A stretch of DNA of 8,907 bases from an uncultured Coriobacteriaceae bacterium (GCA_902781245.1 CACZIP010000069.1:1-8907), one strand, 5' to 3'; shown: positions 1 to 7,430, counted from the stretch's first letter. The notes: a model not told the origin generated them from the letters alone. Made by a program: numbers and translations.

Positions 1-42
1 GATATACTTGTATAACCTGCAAATCTAAGGAAAGGTGCAATT

Positions 43-405
43 GTGGCAAACGGAAACTATCAACCAACGCAGCAAATGCCGGCGCAAGGGCAACATGCGC
101 AGCCGCAGTACCAACAGCAATACCAGCAATATCCTCCGCGTCAGATCAGCTTTGATAAGAAGGCAACTTCAACTGGTCAATGGATGCTCACGCTGTTCCT
201 CGTGTGCATTCCCGTCGTCAACATCATCCTTTTGCTCGTATGGGCGTTTTCTTCGAGCACCGAGCGCTCGAAGAAAAACTGGGCCCGTGCAAATATCATC
301 TGGGCGATTATCGGGATTATCGTCACGGTCGCCCTCATAGCGATCGGCACGGCTATGGGTGTTGATTGGAACCAGGTTATCCAACAGTACTCGCAACGGT
401 ACTAG
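43..405 (+). CDS. Small Gln/Pro-rich two-TM membrane protein, function unknown
   Basis: A 120-residue protein starting at a GTG, preceded by the purine-rich SD-like stretch AAGGAAAGG at 27-35 with 7 nt spacing. TATACT (3-8) and TATAAC (11-16) each resemble a -10 box; any -35 lies outside the window. Residues 1-35 are low-complexity Gln/Pro/Tyr. Two hydrophobic segments follow, at about 46-69 (with an internal Pro and Asn) and 84-106. They are joined by a short basic and serine-rich loop ending in K-K-N-W-A-R-A. The C-terminus is again Gln-rich. This layout, a disordered polar head plus a hairpin of two membrane helices, recurs in small uncharacterised actinobacterial and firmicute membrane proteins, but I do not recognise a named family. 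It converges with the lipoprotein gene, separated by 14 nt. A role cannot be inferred from its neighbours. Confidence 0.8.
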   Translation: MANGNYQPTQQMPAQGQHAQPQYQQQYQQYPPRQISFDKKATSTGQWMLTLFLVCIPVVNIILLLVWAFSSSTERSKKNWARANIIWAIIGIIVTVALIAIGTAMGVDWNQVIQQYSQRY

Positions 406-422
406 GCTTGTAGGCAAGCTTA
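403..422. terminator. Weak hairpin spanning two convergent stop codons
   Basis: Positions 403-410 pair with 415-422 around a 4-nt loop (tagg). This gives an 8-bp stem with one G-T wobble. The left arm contains the TAG of the membrane-protein gene and the right arm contains the TAA (read as tta) of the lipoprotein gene. There is no clear T-tract on either side, so it is at best a weak bidirectional terminator. Confidence 0.3.
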
Positions 423-1067
423 CTTGTAAAGCTTGACAGGCTCCCATCCGTAATCTTGGTATTGGGTGACTGCAAGGCCGTTCAAGTTGACATAGTCAGA
501 CACGGTGATTGTCCTGAGCTCTTTGCGGGCTTCTTCGTCGCTGTACGCTTTCATGAACGCGTTGTAGTGCTCCCCGAAGAGTTGCTTTGCGCTGGGGTCG
601 AAGTCGGCTCCATCGCCAACCATGTCAAACGAGCTGACGGTATAGCCATCGCCGTCCTTGCTCACGTGCATGACTCCGGGGAAATCACCGCCAGACACGC
701 ACATGAGGGTATCGCCTTCGATGTTGTAGTTGTCAACCCAGAAATCACCGTAAACGAGCACTTCATCCGGGTTGGTGTAGTCAACATGAACGATGTTCAC
801 GATCGGGATGCTGGCATCGGCTTTGTCGAAGTGCTTGCTGACGTCCTCTGCCATGTACTTGTAAACTGCCGCTTCGATGGGATCGGTTCCTGCGTAACCG
901 TATTCCGAACCATCAACTTCAGCTTTCGGCTTTTCAGCATTGTCGGCTGACGTTGATGGGGAAGATGAATTGTCTGAAGACGCTTCGCTGCCGGTGCTGC
1001 AAGCACTGAGGCCGAGCGCTATTGAAAGAGCTGCAATCAGGAATACCGCGAGAAACCCCTTTTTCAT
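420..1067 (-). CDS. Putative lipoprotein, function unknown
   Basis: A 215-residue exported lipoprotein. The N-terminus has a lysine pair, a hydrophobic core (residues 5-19) and a textbook lipobox L20-S21-A22-C23, so Cys23 should be lipidated and the rest anchored outside the membrane. Residues 24-48 form a Ser/Asp/Ala-rich linker. The folded part (about 55-215) begins with a helix-like stretch (D-P-I-E-A-A-V-Y-K-Y-M). Alternating strand-like segments follow, including Y-G-D-F-W-V-D-N-Y and G-D-F-P-G-V-M-H-V, and it ends near Y-G-W-E-P-V-K-L-Y-K. A helix followed by a curved sheet would suit an NTF2-like fold, but that is a guess. The ATG has a good SD (AGGAG, 1076-1080 on the complement, 8 nt spacing). 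A -10-like TAGAAT lies at 1118-1113 without a convincing -35. The gene is divergent from the transporter operon, so it could be an accessory to it, but nothing proves that. Confidence 0.85.
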   Translation of the reverse strand: MKKGFLAVFLIAALSIALGLSACSTGSEASSDNSSSPSTSADNAEKPKAEVDGSEYGYAGTDPIEAAVYKYMAEDVSKHFDKADASIPIVNIVHVDYTNPDEVLVYGDFWVDNYNIEGDTLMCVSGGDFPGVMHVSKDGDGYTVSSFDMVGDGADFDPSAKQLFGEHYNAFMKAYSDEEARKELRTITVSDYVNLNGLAVTQYQDYGWEPVKLYK

Positions 1068-1151
1068 AGTTCGTTCTCCTTTGCATCGAGAGGCTGCAAG
1101 TCTCTGCCGTTCATTCTACACTCGGAGATGGCGCGCCTTTTGTTGGTTAAA

Positions 1152-1179
1152 CTGATATGGTGCGCTATTCATGAATAAT
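1152..1179 (+). promoter_or_regulatory. Candidate promoter of the MMPL operon
   Basis: CTGATA (1152-1157, 4 of 6 matches to TTGACA) is followed after 16 nt by AATAAT (1174-1179, 5 of 6 matches to TATAAT). This would give a leader of about 55 nt before the GTG at 1241. It was read by eye only, and alternatives exist in this A/T-richer spacer. Confidence 0.35.
1166..1177. promoter_or_regulatory. 12-bp perfect palindrome, candidate operator
   Basis: TATTCATGAATA is a perfect inverted repeat in the 173-bp spacer between the divergent lipoprotein and transporter genes. It overlaps the candidate -10 of the transporter promoter, a position typical of repressor operators. No regulator gene is present in the window, so the binding protein is unknown. 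Confidence 0.35.
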
Positions 1180-1240
1180 AGGTTTATCCTGTTAGTGCGA
1201 TATGACGTGAAGTGGCACGTTCAATTGCAGAGAGGCATGT

Positions 1241-3343
1241 GTGGAACGGTTTTTTCGCATAACATTGGCGCATTCGCGAACCGTCGTCGCCTTGTTCCTC
1301 ATCGTCATGCTCATATGCGCGTGTTTCATTCCCTTCGTGCGCACGAACTACAACATGGTGGATTACCTTCCCGATGATGCGCAATCCACCAAGGCAGTGC
1401 AAATCATGTCAGATGAATTCGAATCTGCCATGCCCAATGCGAACGTCATGGTGAAGGATATTTCCATACCCCAGGCGTTGGAGATCAAGCAGGCATTGCT
1501 CGATATGGATGGCGTCGAGGATGTCATCTGGCTCGACATTGCAGTGGACCTCACCATGCCGCTTGAGACGCTGGATCGCAATACGGTTGAGACCTACTAC
1601 CATGTGAATCCAGACGACCCCACAATCGGGACGGCGTTGTATCAAATAACTGTGAAGGCGGGGAACGAAAGCGCCACGATAGCGGGAATACGCGCCCTCA
1701 TTGATTCGTACGGCGAGGGCAATGCGGTTACCGGCGAAGCTGCAGACACGGCTTCAAGCCAAGATGCTGTGGTTGACCAAGTGCTTGGTGCCGTCGCCAT
1801 CCTTGGGCCTATCATCATCCTGCTACTGGTGCTATCGACTCTCTCATGGATTGAACCGGTGCTGTTCCTCGCCGCCATCGGCGTTTCGATCGTCATGAAC
1901 ATGGGGACGAACATCGTGTTGGGCGAGGTCTCGTTCATGACTTTCTCCATCAGCCCCATCTTGCAGCTTGCGGTGTCACTCGACTACGCCATATTCTTGC
2001 TGCACGCCTTCGCTGCCGAGCGTCTCTTAACAGCAGATGTGCAGGAGGCAATGGTGAAGGCGGCCATGAAGTCGGTTCCCACTATCGCGTCGAGCGCCAT
2101 CACGACGCTTTTCGGCTTCGCGGCGCTCGCAGTCATGCAGTTCCAAATCGGCGCGGACCTCGGTCTCAACCTCGTGAAAGGCATCATCTTCAGCCTTGTG
2201 ACCGTTTCGGTGTTCTTGCCTTCCCTCACGCTTTTGCTGTACCGCTTGATCGACAAGACGGCTCACAGGCATTTCATGCCAAGTTTCCGAAACATCGACA
2301 ATGTGCTCTCCAAGATTCGCATTCCTGCAATGATTTTGGTGTTCATCTTGATCGTGCCTGCGTATCTTGGCCAGTCGCATGTGGTGTTCACGTATTTGAA
2401 CACGTCTCCTGACCCTGAGCTTCGAACGGGTGCCGATATGGTTGCCATGCGCGAGGAATTCGGAGAGCAAAACGCCATGGTGGTTCTCGTGCCTCGCGGC
2501 GACATAGCATCGGAAGCCGCCCTTTCAGCCGATTTGGCAGACCTCGATTGCGTGAAGAGCGTGCTTTCGTATGCAACTGCTGTTGGAGCCGTGATTCCCC
2601 AGGATGTTGCGGGCGATGAAGCGCTCAAGCAATTCTATTCGCCGAACTATGCCCGCATCGTGGCGTATCTGAACACGGACATCGAAAGCGATGAGGCGTT
2701 TGCAGCCGTGCAAACGGTGCAAGATGTGGCAGCTGAATATTACGATACGTATTACACTGCAGGTCAAAGTGCAAATTTGTACGACATGAAGAACATCGTG
2801 GCCGTCGACAATGTCCGTGTCACGGTGGTGGCCATCATCGCAATCGCCTTGGTCCTTGTGGTAACGTTCCGGTCTCTAGCATTGCCCGTTGCGCTCATGC
2901 TCGCCATCGAGTCGGGCATTTGGATCAACTTGGGCATTCCGTATTACACAGGTGTATCGATGAATTTCATCGGCTACTTGGTCATCAATACCGTCCAGCT
3001 GGGTGCCACCATCGACTACGGCATCCTCCTGACATCTCATTACCTTGATCATCGGCGAACCGAGCTTCCACGTGAAGCGGTGCGCCATGCGCTGGGGGAG
3101 ACGTTCCTCTCGTTGCTCGTATCAGCCGGCATTCTCTCTTCGGCGGGTTTTGCGCTCTCGGTCACCACGTCGATGTCTGCTGTGAGCAGTTTGGGATTCC
3201 TGCTGGGTCGAGGCGCGTTGATATCCCTGGTTATGGTTACGTGTTTCCTGCCAGCACTGTTAGTATATGGTGATGGAATAATCCGAAGGACTACGTTCAA
3301 GGCGAAGTTCTACACGGAATCAGGTGGTTCAGGTGCGGCATGA
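1241..3343 (+). CDS. MMPL-family (RND superfamily) transporter
   Basis: A 700-residue membrane transporter with about 12 TM helices in two similar halves. TM1 (14-32) and TM7 (361-377) are each followed by an extracytoplasmic domain (33-180 and 378-522), then five clustered helices (about 181-334 and 523-677). The proton-relay signature appears twice, as S-L-D248-Y249 and T-I-D592-Y593. These match the Asp-Tyr pairs known to drive MmpL3, so a proton-driven exporter is well supported. The substrate is unknown; family members move lipids, siderophores or hydrophobic compounds. The length is close to YdfJ-type members and shorter than mycobacterial MmpL proteins. The GTG start is preceded by AGAGG (1231-1235, 5 nt spacing) and opens with the basic, aromatic N-terminus usual for the family. 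The stop overlaps the start of the next gene, implying translational coupling and one complex. Confidence 0.93.
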   Translation: MERFFRITLAHSRTVVALFLIVMLICACFIPFVRTNYNMVDYLPDDAQSTKAVQIMSDEFESAMPNANVMVKDISIPQALEIKQALLDMDGVEDVIWLDIAVDLTMPLETLDRNTVETYYHVNPDDPTIGTALYQITVKAGNESATIAGIRALIDSYGEGNAVTGEAADTASSQDAVVDQVLGAVAILGPIIILLLVLSTLSWIEPVLFLAAIGVSIVMNMGTNIVLGEVSFMTFSISPILQLAVSLDYAIFLLHAFAAERLLTADVQEAMVKAAMKSVPTIASSAITTLFGFAALAVMQFQIGADLGLNLVKGIIFSLVTVSVFLPSLTLLLYRLIDKTAHRHFMPSFRNIDNVLSKIRIPAMILVFILIVPAYLGQSHVVFTYLNTSPDPELRTGADMVAMREEFGEQNAMVVLVPRGDIASEAALSADLADLDCVKSVLSYATAVGAVIPQDVAGDEALKQFYSPNYARIVAYLNTDIESDEAFAAVQTVQDVAAEYYDTYYTAGQSANLYDMKNIVAVDNVRVTVVAIIAIALVLVVTFRSLALPVALMLAIESGIWINLGIPYYTGVSMNFIGYLVINTVQLGATIDYGILLTSHYLDHRRTELPREAVRHALGETFLSLLVSAGILSSAGFALSVTTSMSAVSSLGFLLGRGALISLVMVTCFLPALLVYGDGIIRRTTFKAKFYTESGGSGAA

Positions 3344-5198
3344 CAAGACATCCGACTTGTTCGGGTTTAAGGTGCGCAATGCGATTGCAATAGCGGTTCT
3401 TGCGCTGTTGTTCGCGTTGTTCTTTAGCGCAATTGCTTATGCTGCTCCGGAAAGCCAGACATCCACCGGCAGTCAAGGTGCGCAGGGGAGTCCCAACGTC
3501 ACGAAATCCGAAGCGGTTTACGGCATGCTTAACTCCGATGGTTCCGTCCGAAACACGTATGTGGTGAACCGGTTCGTATCCAACGCACCGTGTCGCTGGA
3601 ACGATTACGGCGCTTATACGCTCGTGTCCAACCTGAGCACTGCGCAACCGCTGATTTGCGAAAACGAGAAGGTCGCCTTCGACATGGGAGAAGACCCCTT
3701 CTTCTACCAGGGCACGTTGAAGGATGCCCAGCTTCCATGGATTGTGAACCTTGCGTACACTTTGGATGGGAAGGCGGTTTCGCCAAAAGATTTGGCGGGC
3801 GTCTCGGGAAAGCTGAACATCGCGCTGAAAACGAATGCGAACCCAAAGGTCAATCGCGCATTTTACGAATCGTTCGTCTTGCAAGTCACCTTCACGTTGG
3901 ATGGCGGGAATTGCACCGACATTCAAGCTGAAGGCGCAACGATAGCCGCTTCGGGCGAAGACCATATGATTGCATTCACCGTTCTACCGGGCCATGATGG
4001 TTCCTTCAACCTGTCTGCTCAGGTGAAGGATTTCGAGATGCCGTCGGTCCAGATTGCGGCATTGCCTTACTCGAGTGTGATCGAGATGCCCGACACTAGC
4101 GAGATGGAAGGTGGACTCGAGAGCCTCTCAAGTGCGATATCTCAGCTCAACCAAGGTACGGCTGAGCTGGCAAACGGTGCAGCGCAGCTTTCTACGGGCG
4201 CTGACAGTCTTGCTGGTGGGGCGAAGCAATTCGGTAATGGATTGTCGACGCTGGCGTCGTCTTCGACGCAGATCGTGAGTGCATCGTCGCAAATCAAAGA
4301 CGTCTTGGCGCAGATTGCCAGCGCTCTCAAAGACGTTGACGTGTCCAAAATCGACGAAATGAAAGAATACGCGCCTGTTTTGCGGAGCCTTGCAGAGGAG
4401 TTGCAGGCGCTGAAGATCACGTTGCGAGCGGTCGACGAAGATTACATGCGCACAGCCACGATGCTGAACAATCTGGCTATAGTCGTCTACAACAATCCTT
4501 TGTCCGATGCGGAAATAGCCTCATTGCGGGCGGAAGTGGCTGACGATCCTGAAGCAGCAGCATCGTTGGAGAAGCTTCTGACAACGTATTTTGCACTTCG
4601 ATCGGCGCTAGACGAGTACTTCGCAAGCGGCGGGGACCCAGCGACTATCGCGGCTCAGCTGGAAGTGTTCCTTGCTGATGGCGGTGAGTTCGACCAGGCC
4701 GTCAACGCCATGCTCACTGCGGCGGATTTCCTTGAAAATGGAGGCATCGACCAGCTCGAGCAGCTCGTGACGGGCCTTTCGGATCTGTCTAATGGGTACA
4801 ACCAGTTCCATGAGGGGCTTGTTGCGTACACGCAGGGAGTGAAGGCGCTCAACGACAATTACGGCGCCCTTTCTTCTGGCATGTCACAGTTTGCCGATGG
4901 CACGACGGAATTTGCAAGTGGGGCCAACCAGCTGTCCAGTGGAGTATCGCAGCTGAATGCATCGACCAGCAATTTGCCCGCGCAAATGCGCGAACGAATG
5001 GGCGAGATGATGGCCGATTACGATTTCCCCGAGTTCAAACCTGTGTCATTTGTCGATGAGCGCAACAAGAACGTGACTGCTGTGCAATTCGTGTTGCTGA
5101 CCGATGCCATTGAGAAACCTGCCGATGAGGTATCCGAGAAAGAGCCAGAACCTGAACCCACCATGTGGGACCGGTTCTTAGCTTTGTTCGGTCTATAG
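3324..5198 (+). CDS. Exported L-x-x-G heptad coiled-coil protein, YhgE/Pip-like, transporter partner
   Basis: A 624-residue protein with a signal peptide or anchor (basic 1-18, hydrophobic 19-38, likely cleavage after A-Y-A at 40). Residues 55-255 look beta-rich and end near P-D-T. Two coiled-coil blocks follow, with Leu/Phe and Gly repeating every seven residues. Block 1 has Gly278, 285, 292, 299 and 306. Block 2 has Gly484, 491, 498, 505, 519, 526, 533 and 540, with Asn at 512. A helical insert of about 170 residues (311-480) separates them. The tail is a Glu/Pro linker followed by W-D-R-F-L-A-L-F-G-L. Such heptads are known from YhgE/Pip-like proteins and from loops of some Gram-positive MMPL transporters. 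The multi-TM C-terminus of true YhgE is absent. The start is uncertain: GTG 3324 overlaps the transporter gene by 20 nt, while GTG 3333 has the better SD (AGGTGG, 3322-3327). It probably forms the extracytoplasmic part of the transporter. Confidence 0.85.
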   Translation: MVQVRHDKTSDLFGFKVRNAIAIAVLALLFALFFSAIAYAAPESQTSTGSQGAQGSPNVTKSEAVYGMLNSDGSVRNTYVVNRFVSNAPCRWNDYGAYTLVSNLSTAQPLICENEKVAFDMGEDPFFYQGTLKDAQLPWIVNLAYTLDGKAVSPKDLAGVSGKLNIALKTNANPKVNRAFYESFVLQVTFTLDGGNCTDIQAEGATIAASGEDHMIAFTVLPGHDGSFNLSAQVKDFEMPSVQIAALPYSSVIEMPDTSEMEGGLESLSSAISQLNQGTAELANGAAQLSTGADSLAGGAKQFGNGLSTLASSSTQIVSASSQIKDVLAQIASALKDVDVSKIDEMKEYAPVLRSLAEELQALKITLRAVDEDYMRTATMLNNLAIVVYNNPLSDAEIASLRAEVADDPEAAASLEKLLTTYFALRSALDEYFASGGDPATIAAQLEVFLADGGEFDQAVNAMLTAADFLENGGIDQLEQLVTGLSDLSNGYNQFHEGLVAYTQGVKALNDNYGALSSGMSQFADGTTEFASGANQLSSGVSQLNASTSNLPAQMRERMGEMMADYDFPEFKPVSFVDERNKNVTAVQFVLLTDAIEKPADEVSEKEPEPEPTMWDRFLALFGL

Positions 5199-5210
5199 TT
5201 GCTTCAGTTG

Positions 5211-5999
5211 TTAGCGCCAATCGATGATGCCGAACTTCTCCTCGAGTAGCTGATCGAGCTCGTCACTGCTGATATCGCGCGAGGTTTTCTCAGTACCGAC
5301 AATTACGGAATAGGTATCATTGCGCAAATTGAGGGCACCGTTATCGGTGTTGAGGTACAACATGCGGTTCAACTTGAACACCGACTCGGGGAAGTTCGCC
5401 TGATAGAACGAAAGCGGAATGAAATCCTCTTCGCCAACGTTCAGCATGCAGATGCGCAGTGCCGGCTTGTCTTCCCCAGATGGACTGCGGTAATACATTT
5501 CCCACCAGCTATGGGCGACACGGCGCATTGTGAACACCTGCCCTTGCTCTGTACGGCATGAGCCATCCTCGAAAAGCGGAGCAAATCTGGGCTGCGGACC
5601 GCCGAATCCAACGTCAGCAAGGTATTGCTTGCCATCGATAGTGACGATGTTAGCGCGGTGGCTGATAAGGGGATGGGGAATTGGCCGAAGCAGAACGCGC
5701 GCCATGCAAGGACGAGCGTCAAATCCCAGCGCTTTCAGCAATGCTCCGAACAGCGCATTCAATTCGAAGCAGTAGCCGCCGCGTTTGCGCACGACGATTT
5801 TGTCGTACAGATCAGCGATGGCAAGTGACGGTGTGAGGTTCTTCTCGCAAATGTCGAGGTTGTCGAATGGCACGAAACGTTGATGCGCATCGATAATCTC
5901 GTCGAGGAACGAAACGGTAGGCTCTTTCACCTCGGCGATTCCGATACGTGCTAGGTAGGCGTTGACATCAGGAATTGGTGCATACAGCTCTTCACTCAT
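5211..5999 (-). CDS. nat: Arylamine N-acetyltransferase
   Basis: A 262-residue cytoplasmic enzyme that transfers acetyl (or another acyl) from CoA to arylamines, arylhydrazines or related amines by a ping-pong mechanism through a cysteine. The family signature R-G-G-Y-C77-F-E-L-N is intact. His114 (S-H-R-A-N-I-V) and Asp129 (L-A-D-V-G-F-G) complete the Cys-His-Asp triad, with spacings of 37 and 15 residues close to other bacterial NATs. F-V-P-F-D-N-L-D (42-49) is the usual N-terminal motif. The length is normal for bacterial NATs (about 255-280). The ATG has a GAGGG SD (6005-6009 on the complement, 5 nt spacing). It lies 63 bp downstream of the murT-like gene on the same strand, so co-transcription is possible. 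It converges with the coiled-coil gene across only 12 nt. The physiological acceptor is unknown; some actinobacterial NATs act in secondary or lipid metabolism. Confidence 0.95.
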   Translation of the reverse strand: MSEELYAPIPDVNAYLARIGIAEVKEPTVSFLDEIIDAHQRFVPFDNLDICEKNLTPSLAIADLYDKIVVRKRGGYCFELNALFGALLKALGFDARPCMARVLLRPIPHPLISHRANIVTIDGKQYLADVGFGGPQPRFAPLFEDGSCRTEQGQVFTMRRVAHSWWEMYYRSPSGEDKPALRICMLNVGEEDFIPLSFYQANFPESVFKLNRMLYLNTDNGALNLRNDTYSVIVGTEKTSRDISSDELDQLLEEKFGIIDWR

Positions 6000-6062
6000 A
6001 GGTTCCCTCGTTTGGTTTCAGTTGGATGATGGTGCGGTTTCGTACGCACGACAATCATGTTC

Positions 6063-7430
6063 CTAGTCGGCCCAATAGTCAATCGGCTTGTAGTTCTTGA
6101 CGAGCTCGAGCCGCAACGCCTCGATGGTCGAGCAATTTGCGATGACCGTCACAGGCTCGTCCATTTCGGCAATTTCGTTAACAAGTGCAGCGTAGTTCGT
6201 TTGAACACGCATGTTTTGCTCGTCGACTCCAGCAATCAGCAGCCGCGCTGCCATGTCGTCGTAGCAGGGTCCGCCGACGATGACCTTGGTTTGGGGCGTG
6301 ACAAGCTTCTCCCATTGCACGCCGATGATCCAATCGGTGCTCAAACCGTCCATGACCTCCTTGCCGAGCATGCAGACGAGGTTTTGGGGTGGGTTCTCCT
6401 CGGAGACGAGCATGTTGATGAGCTGGTTGCAGCCAGCGGTGTTCTTCATGAGCAGGAGCCTTGTTTCGGTTCCGTTGACGTCGAAGATCTCGAAGCGGTG
6501 CGCAGCATGCGTGAAATGGCCGAGTGCCTCGACAACTCGTTCTTCTGGTACGCCGAGCGTCACGAGACCAGCGAAAGCGGCTACGGCGTTGTAGATATCG
6601 TAGCCTGCGCGAACGTTGACGGGTACTTCAATCTCGTCGCCGTGCACGCGCATCGCAAGTGTGCAGCTCTTTTCCTGTTTGTCTTTTACTCCAGTGACGG
6701 CGATGTCGAGCGCGTGGTGATCATATCCGCATTTCGGGCATGCGAAATCGCCCAGATGCGCGAAGGTGCGGTGTTGGAATTCGAGCGGCTCACCGCATTT
6801 GACGCATTCAACGACATCATCGAAATCGGCTACGCCCTCGTCGTACGGATCGCATTCCATGCCGAACCACACGACCTTGTTGGGAACCGCATCGGCAATC
6901 GATGCGGTCACCTGACAGTCAGCGTCAAGTACGAGCACGGTGTCGGGCGATGATTTGATGGCTTCGATGATGTAGTCGCGCGCGGTGGTCCAAGTGGGGT
7001 AGCGGTCAACTTGGTCGCGGTAGAGGTTTGTGACGACGAGCACTTGAGGGAGGGTCGCCGGAAGGATGATCTTCGTTGCGCCCTCATCGCTTTCGATGAC
7101 GGCCCAATCGCTCTTGCGTTTTCCGTCGATCGTGCTGTCGAGGCACAGCGTCGTCGCGATACCCTGTTCGAGGTTCGTGCTCGATGGATCGTAAGCGGCG
7201 CTTCCGTACGTGTCGATGATCGCCTGCTGGATCATGTGCGTCGTGGTCGTCTTGCCGTTCGTACCCGTTATGACGATGGTCTTATGTCCCTCGCTGAGCT
7301 CGCGGATGATATGGCGATCGATGGCAAACGCCAGCTTTCCGGGCATGGCACGCGCCGTGCGCCCCATGGCCCGCATGACCTTGTATGTTGCTTTGCAGAC
7401 GGCTATTGCGGCGGTTCTTCTGACGGGCAT
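6063..7430 (-). CDS. murT: MurT-like Mur ligase family protein
   Basis: A 455-residue homologue of MurT, the ATP-dependent subunit that amidates the D-Glu of lipid II to D-isoglutamine using ammonia from its partner GatD. Numbering from the chosen start, the ATP P-loop G-T-N-G-K-T-T-T-T is at 56-64 and T-N-L-Y-R-D-Q-V-D-R-Y at 134-144. A four-Cys zinc ribbon typical of MurT is formed by Cys209, 212, 231 and 234. A-A-H-R-F-E (309-314) and M-K-N-T-A-G (328-333) belong to the ligase core, and a MurT C-terminal domain follows. The start at 7430 is preferred over an ATG pair up to 16 codons upstream because it has a strong GAGGGG SD at 6 nt. No gatD lies on either side, which is unusual, and the C-terminal D-G-L-S-T-D-W segment (361-367) differs from my recollection of canonical MurT. 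It could therefore be a paralogue with another role. Confidence 0.88.
   Translation of the reverse strand: MPVRRTAAIAVCKATYKVMRAMGRTARAMPGKLAFAIDRHIIRELSEGHKTIVITGTNGKTTTTHMIQQAIIDTYGSAAYDPSSTNLEQGIATTLCLDSTIDGKRKSDWAVIESDEGATKIILPATLPQVLVVTNLYRDQVDRYPTWTTARDYIIEAIKSSPDTVLVLDADCQVTASIADAVPNKVVWFGMECDPYDEGVADFDDVVECVKCGEPLEFQHRTFAHLGDFACPKCGYDHHALDIAVTGVKDKQEKSCTLAMRVHGDEIEVPVNVRAGYDIYNAVAAFAGLVTLGVPEERVVEALGHFTHAAHRFEIFDVNGTETRLLLMKNTAGCNQLINMLVSEENPPQNLVCMLGKEVMDGLSTDWIIGVQWEKLVTPQTKVIVGGPCYDDMAARLLIAGVDEQNMRVQTNYAALVNEIAEMDEPVTVIANCSTIEALRLELVKNYKPIDYWAD

Noticed and set aside
456..950. Plus-strand open frame opposite the lipoprotein gene
   Set aside because: The reverse strand has a perfect lipobox and SD; this frame has neither signal nor family features.
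3340..3343. ATGA stop-start overlap at the end of the transporter gene
   Set aside because: This ATG is out of frame with the coiled-coil protein and reaches a stop within about 18 codons.
3297..3965. Minus-strand open frame across the transporter/coiled-coil junction
   Set aside because: Covers the signal peptide and early domain of a convincing exported protein; Arg/Cys-rich with no motif.
5186..5235. GTTCGG/CCGAAC inverted repeat across the convergent gene ends
   Set aside because: Six-bp arms with a loop of over 35 nt, mostly within coding sequence; expected by chance.
6032..6049. Possible hairpin between murT and the acetyltransferase gene
   Set aside because: Only a 5-bp stem with an 8-nt loop and no T-tract; too weak to call a terminator.
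6057..6953. Long plus-strand open frame opposite the murT-like gene
   Set aside because: It lies wholly antisense to a gene with clear Mur ligase motifs, has no SD, and its protein has no recognisable features; a codon-bias shadow.
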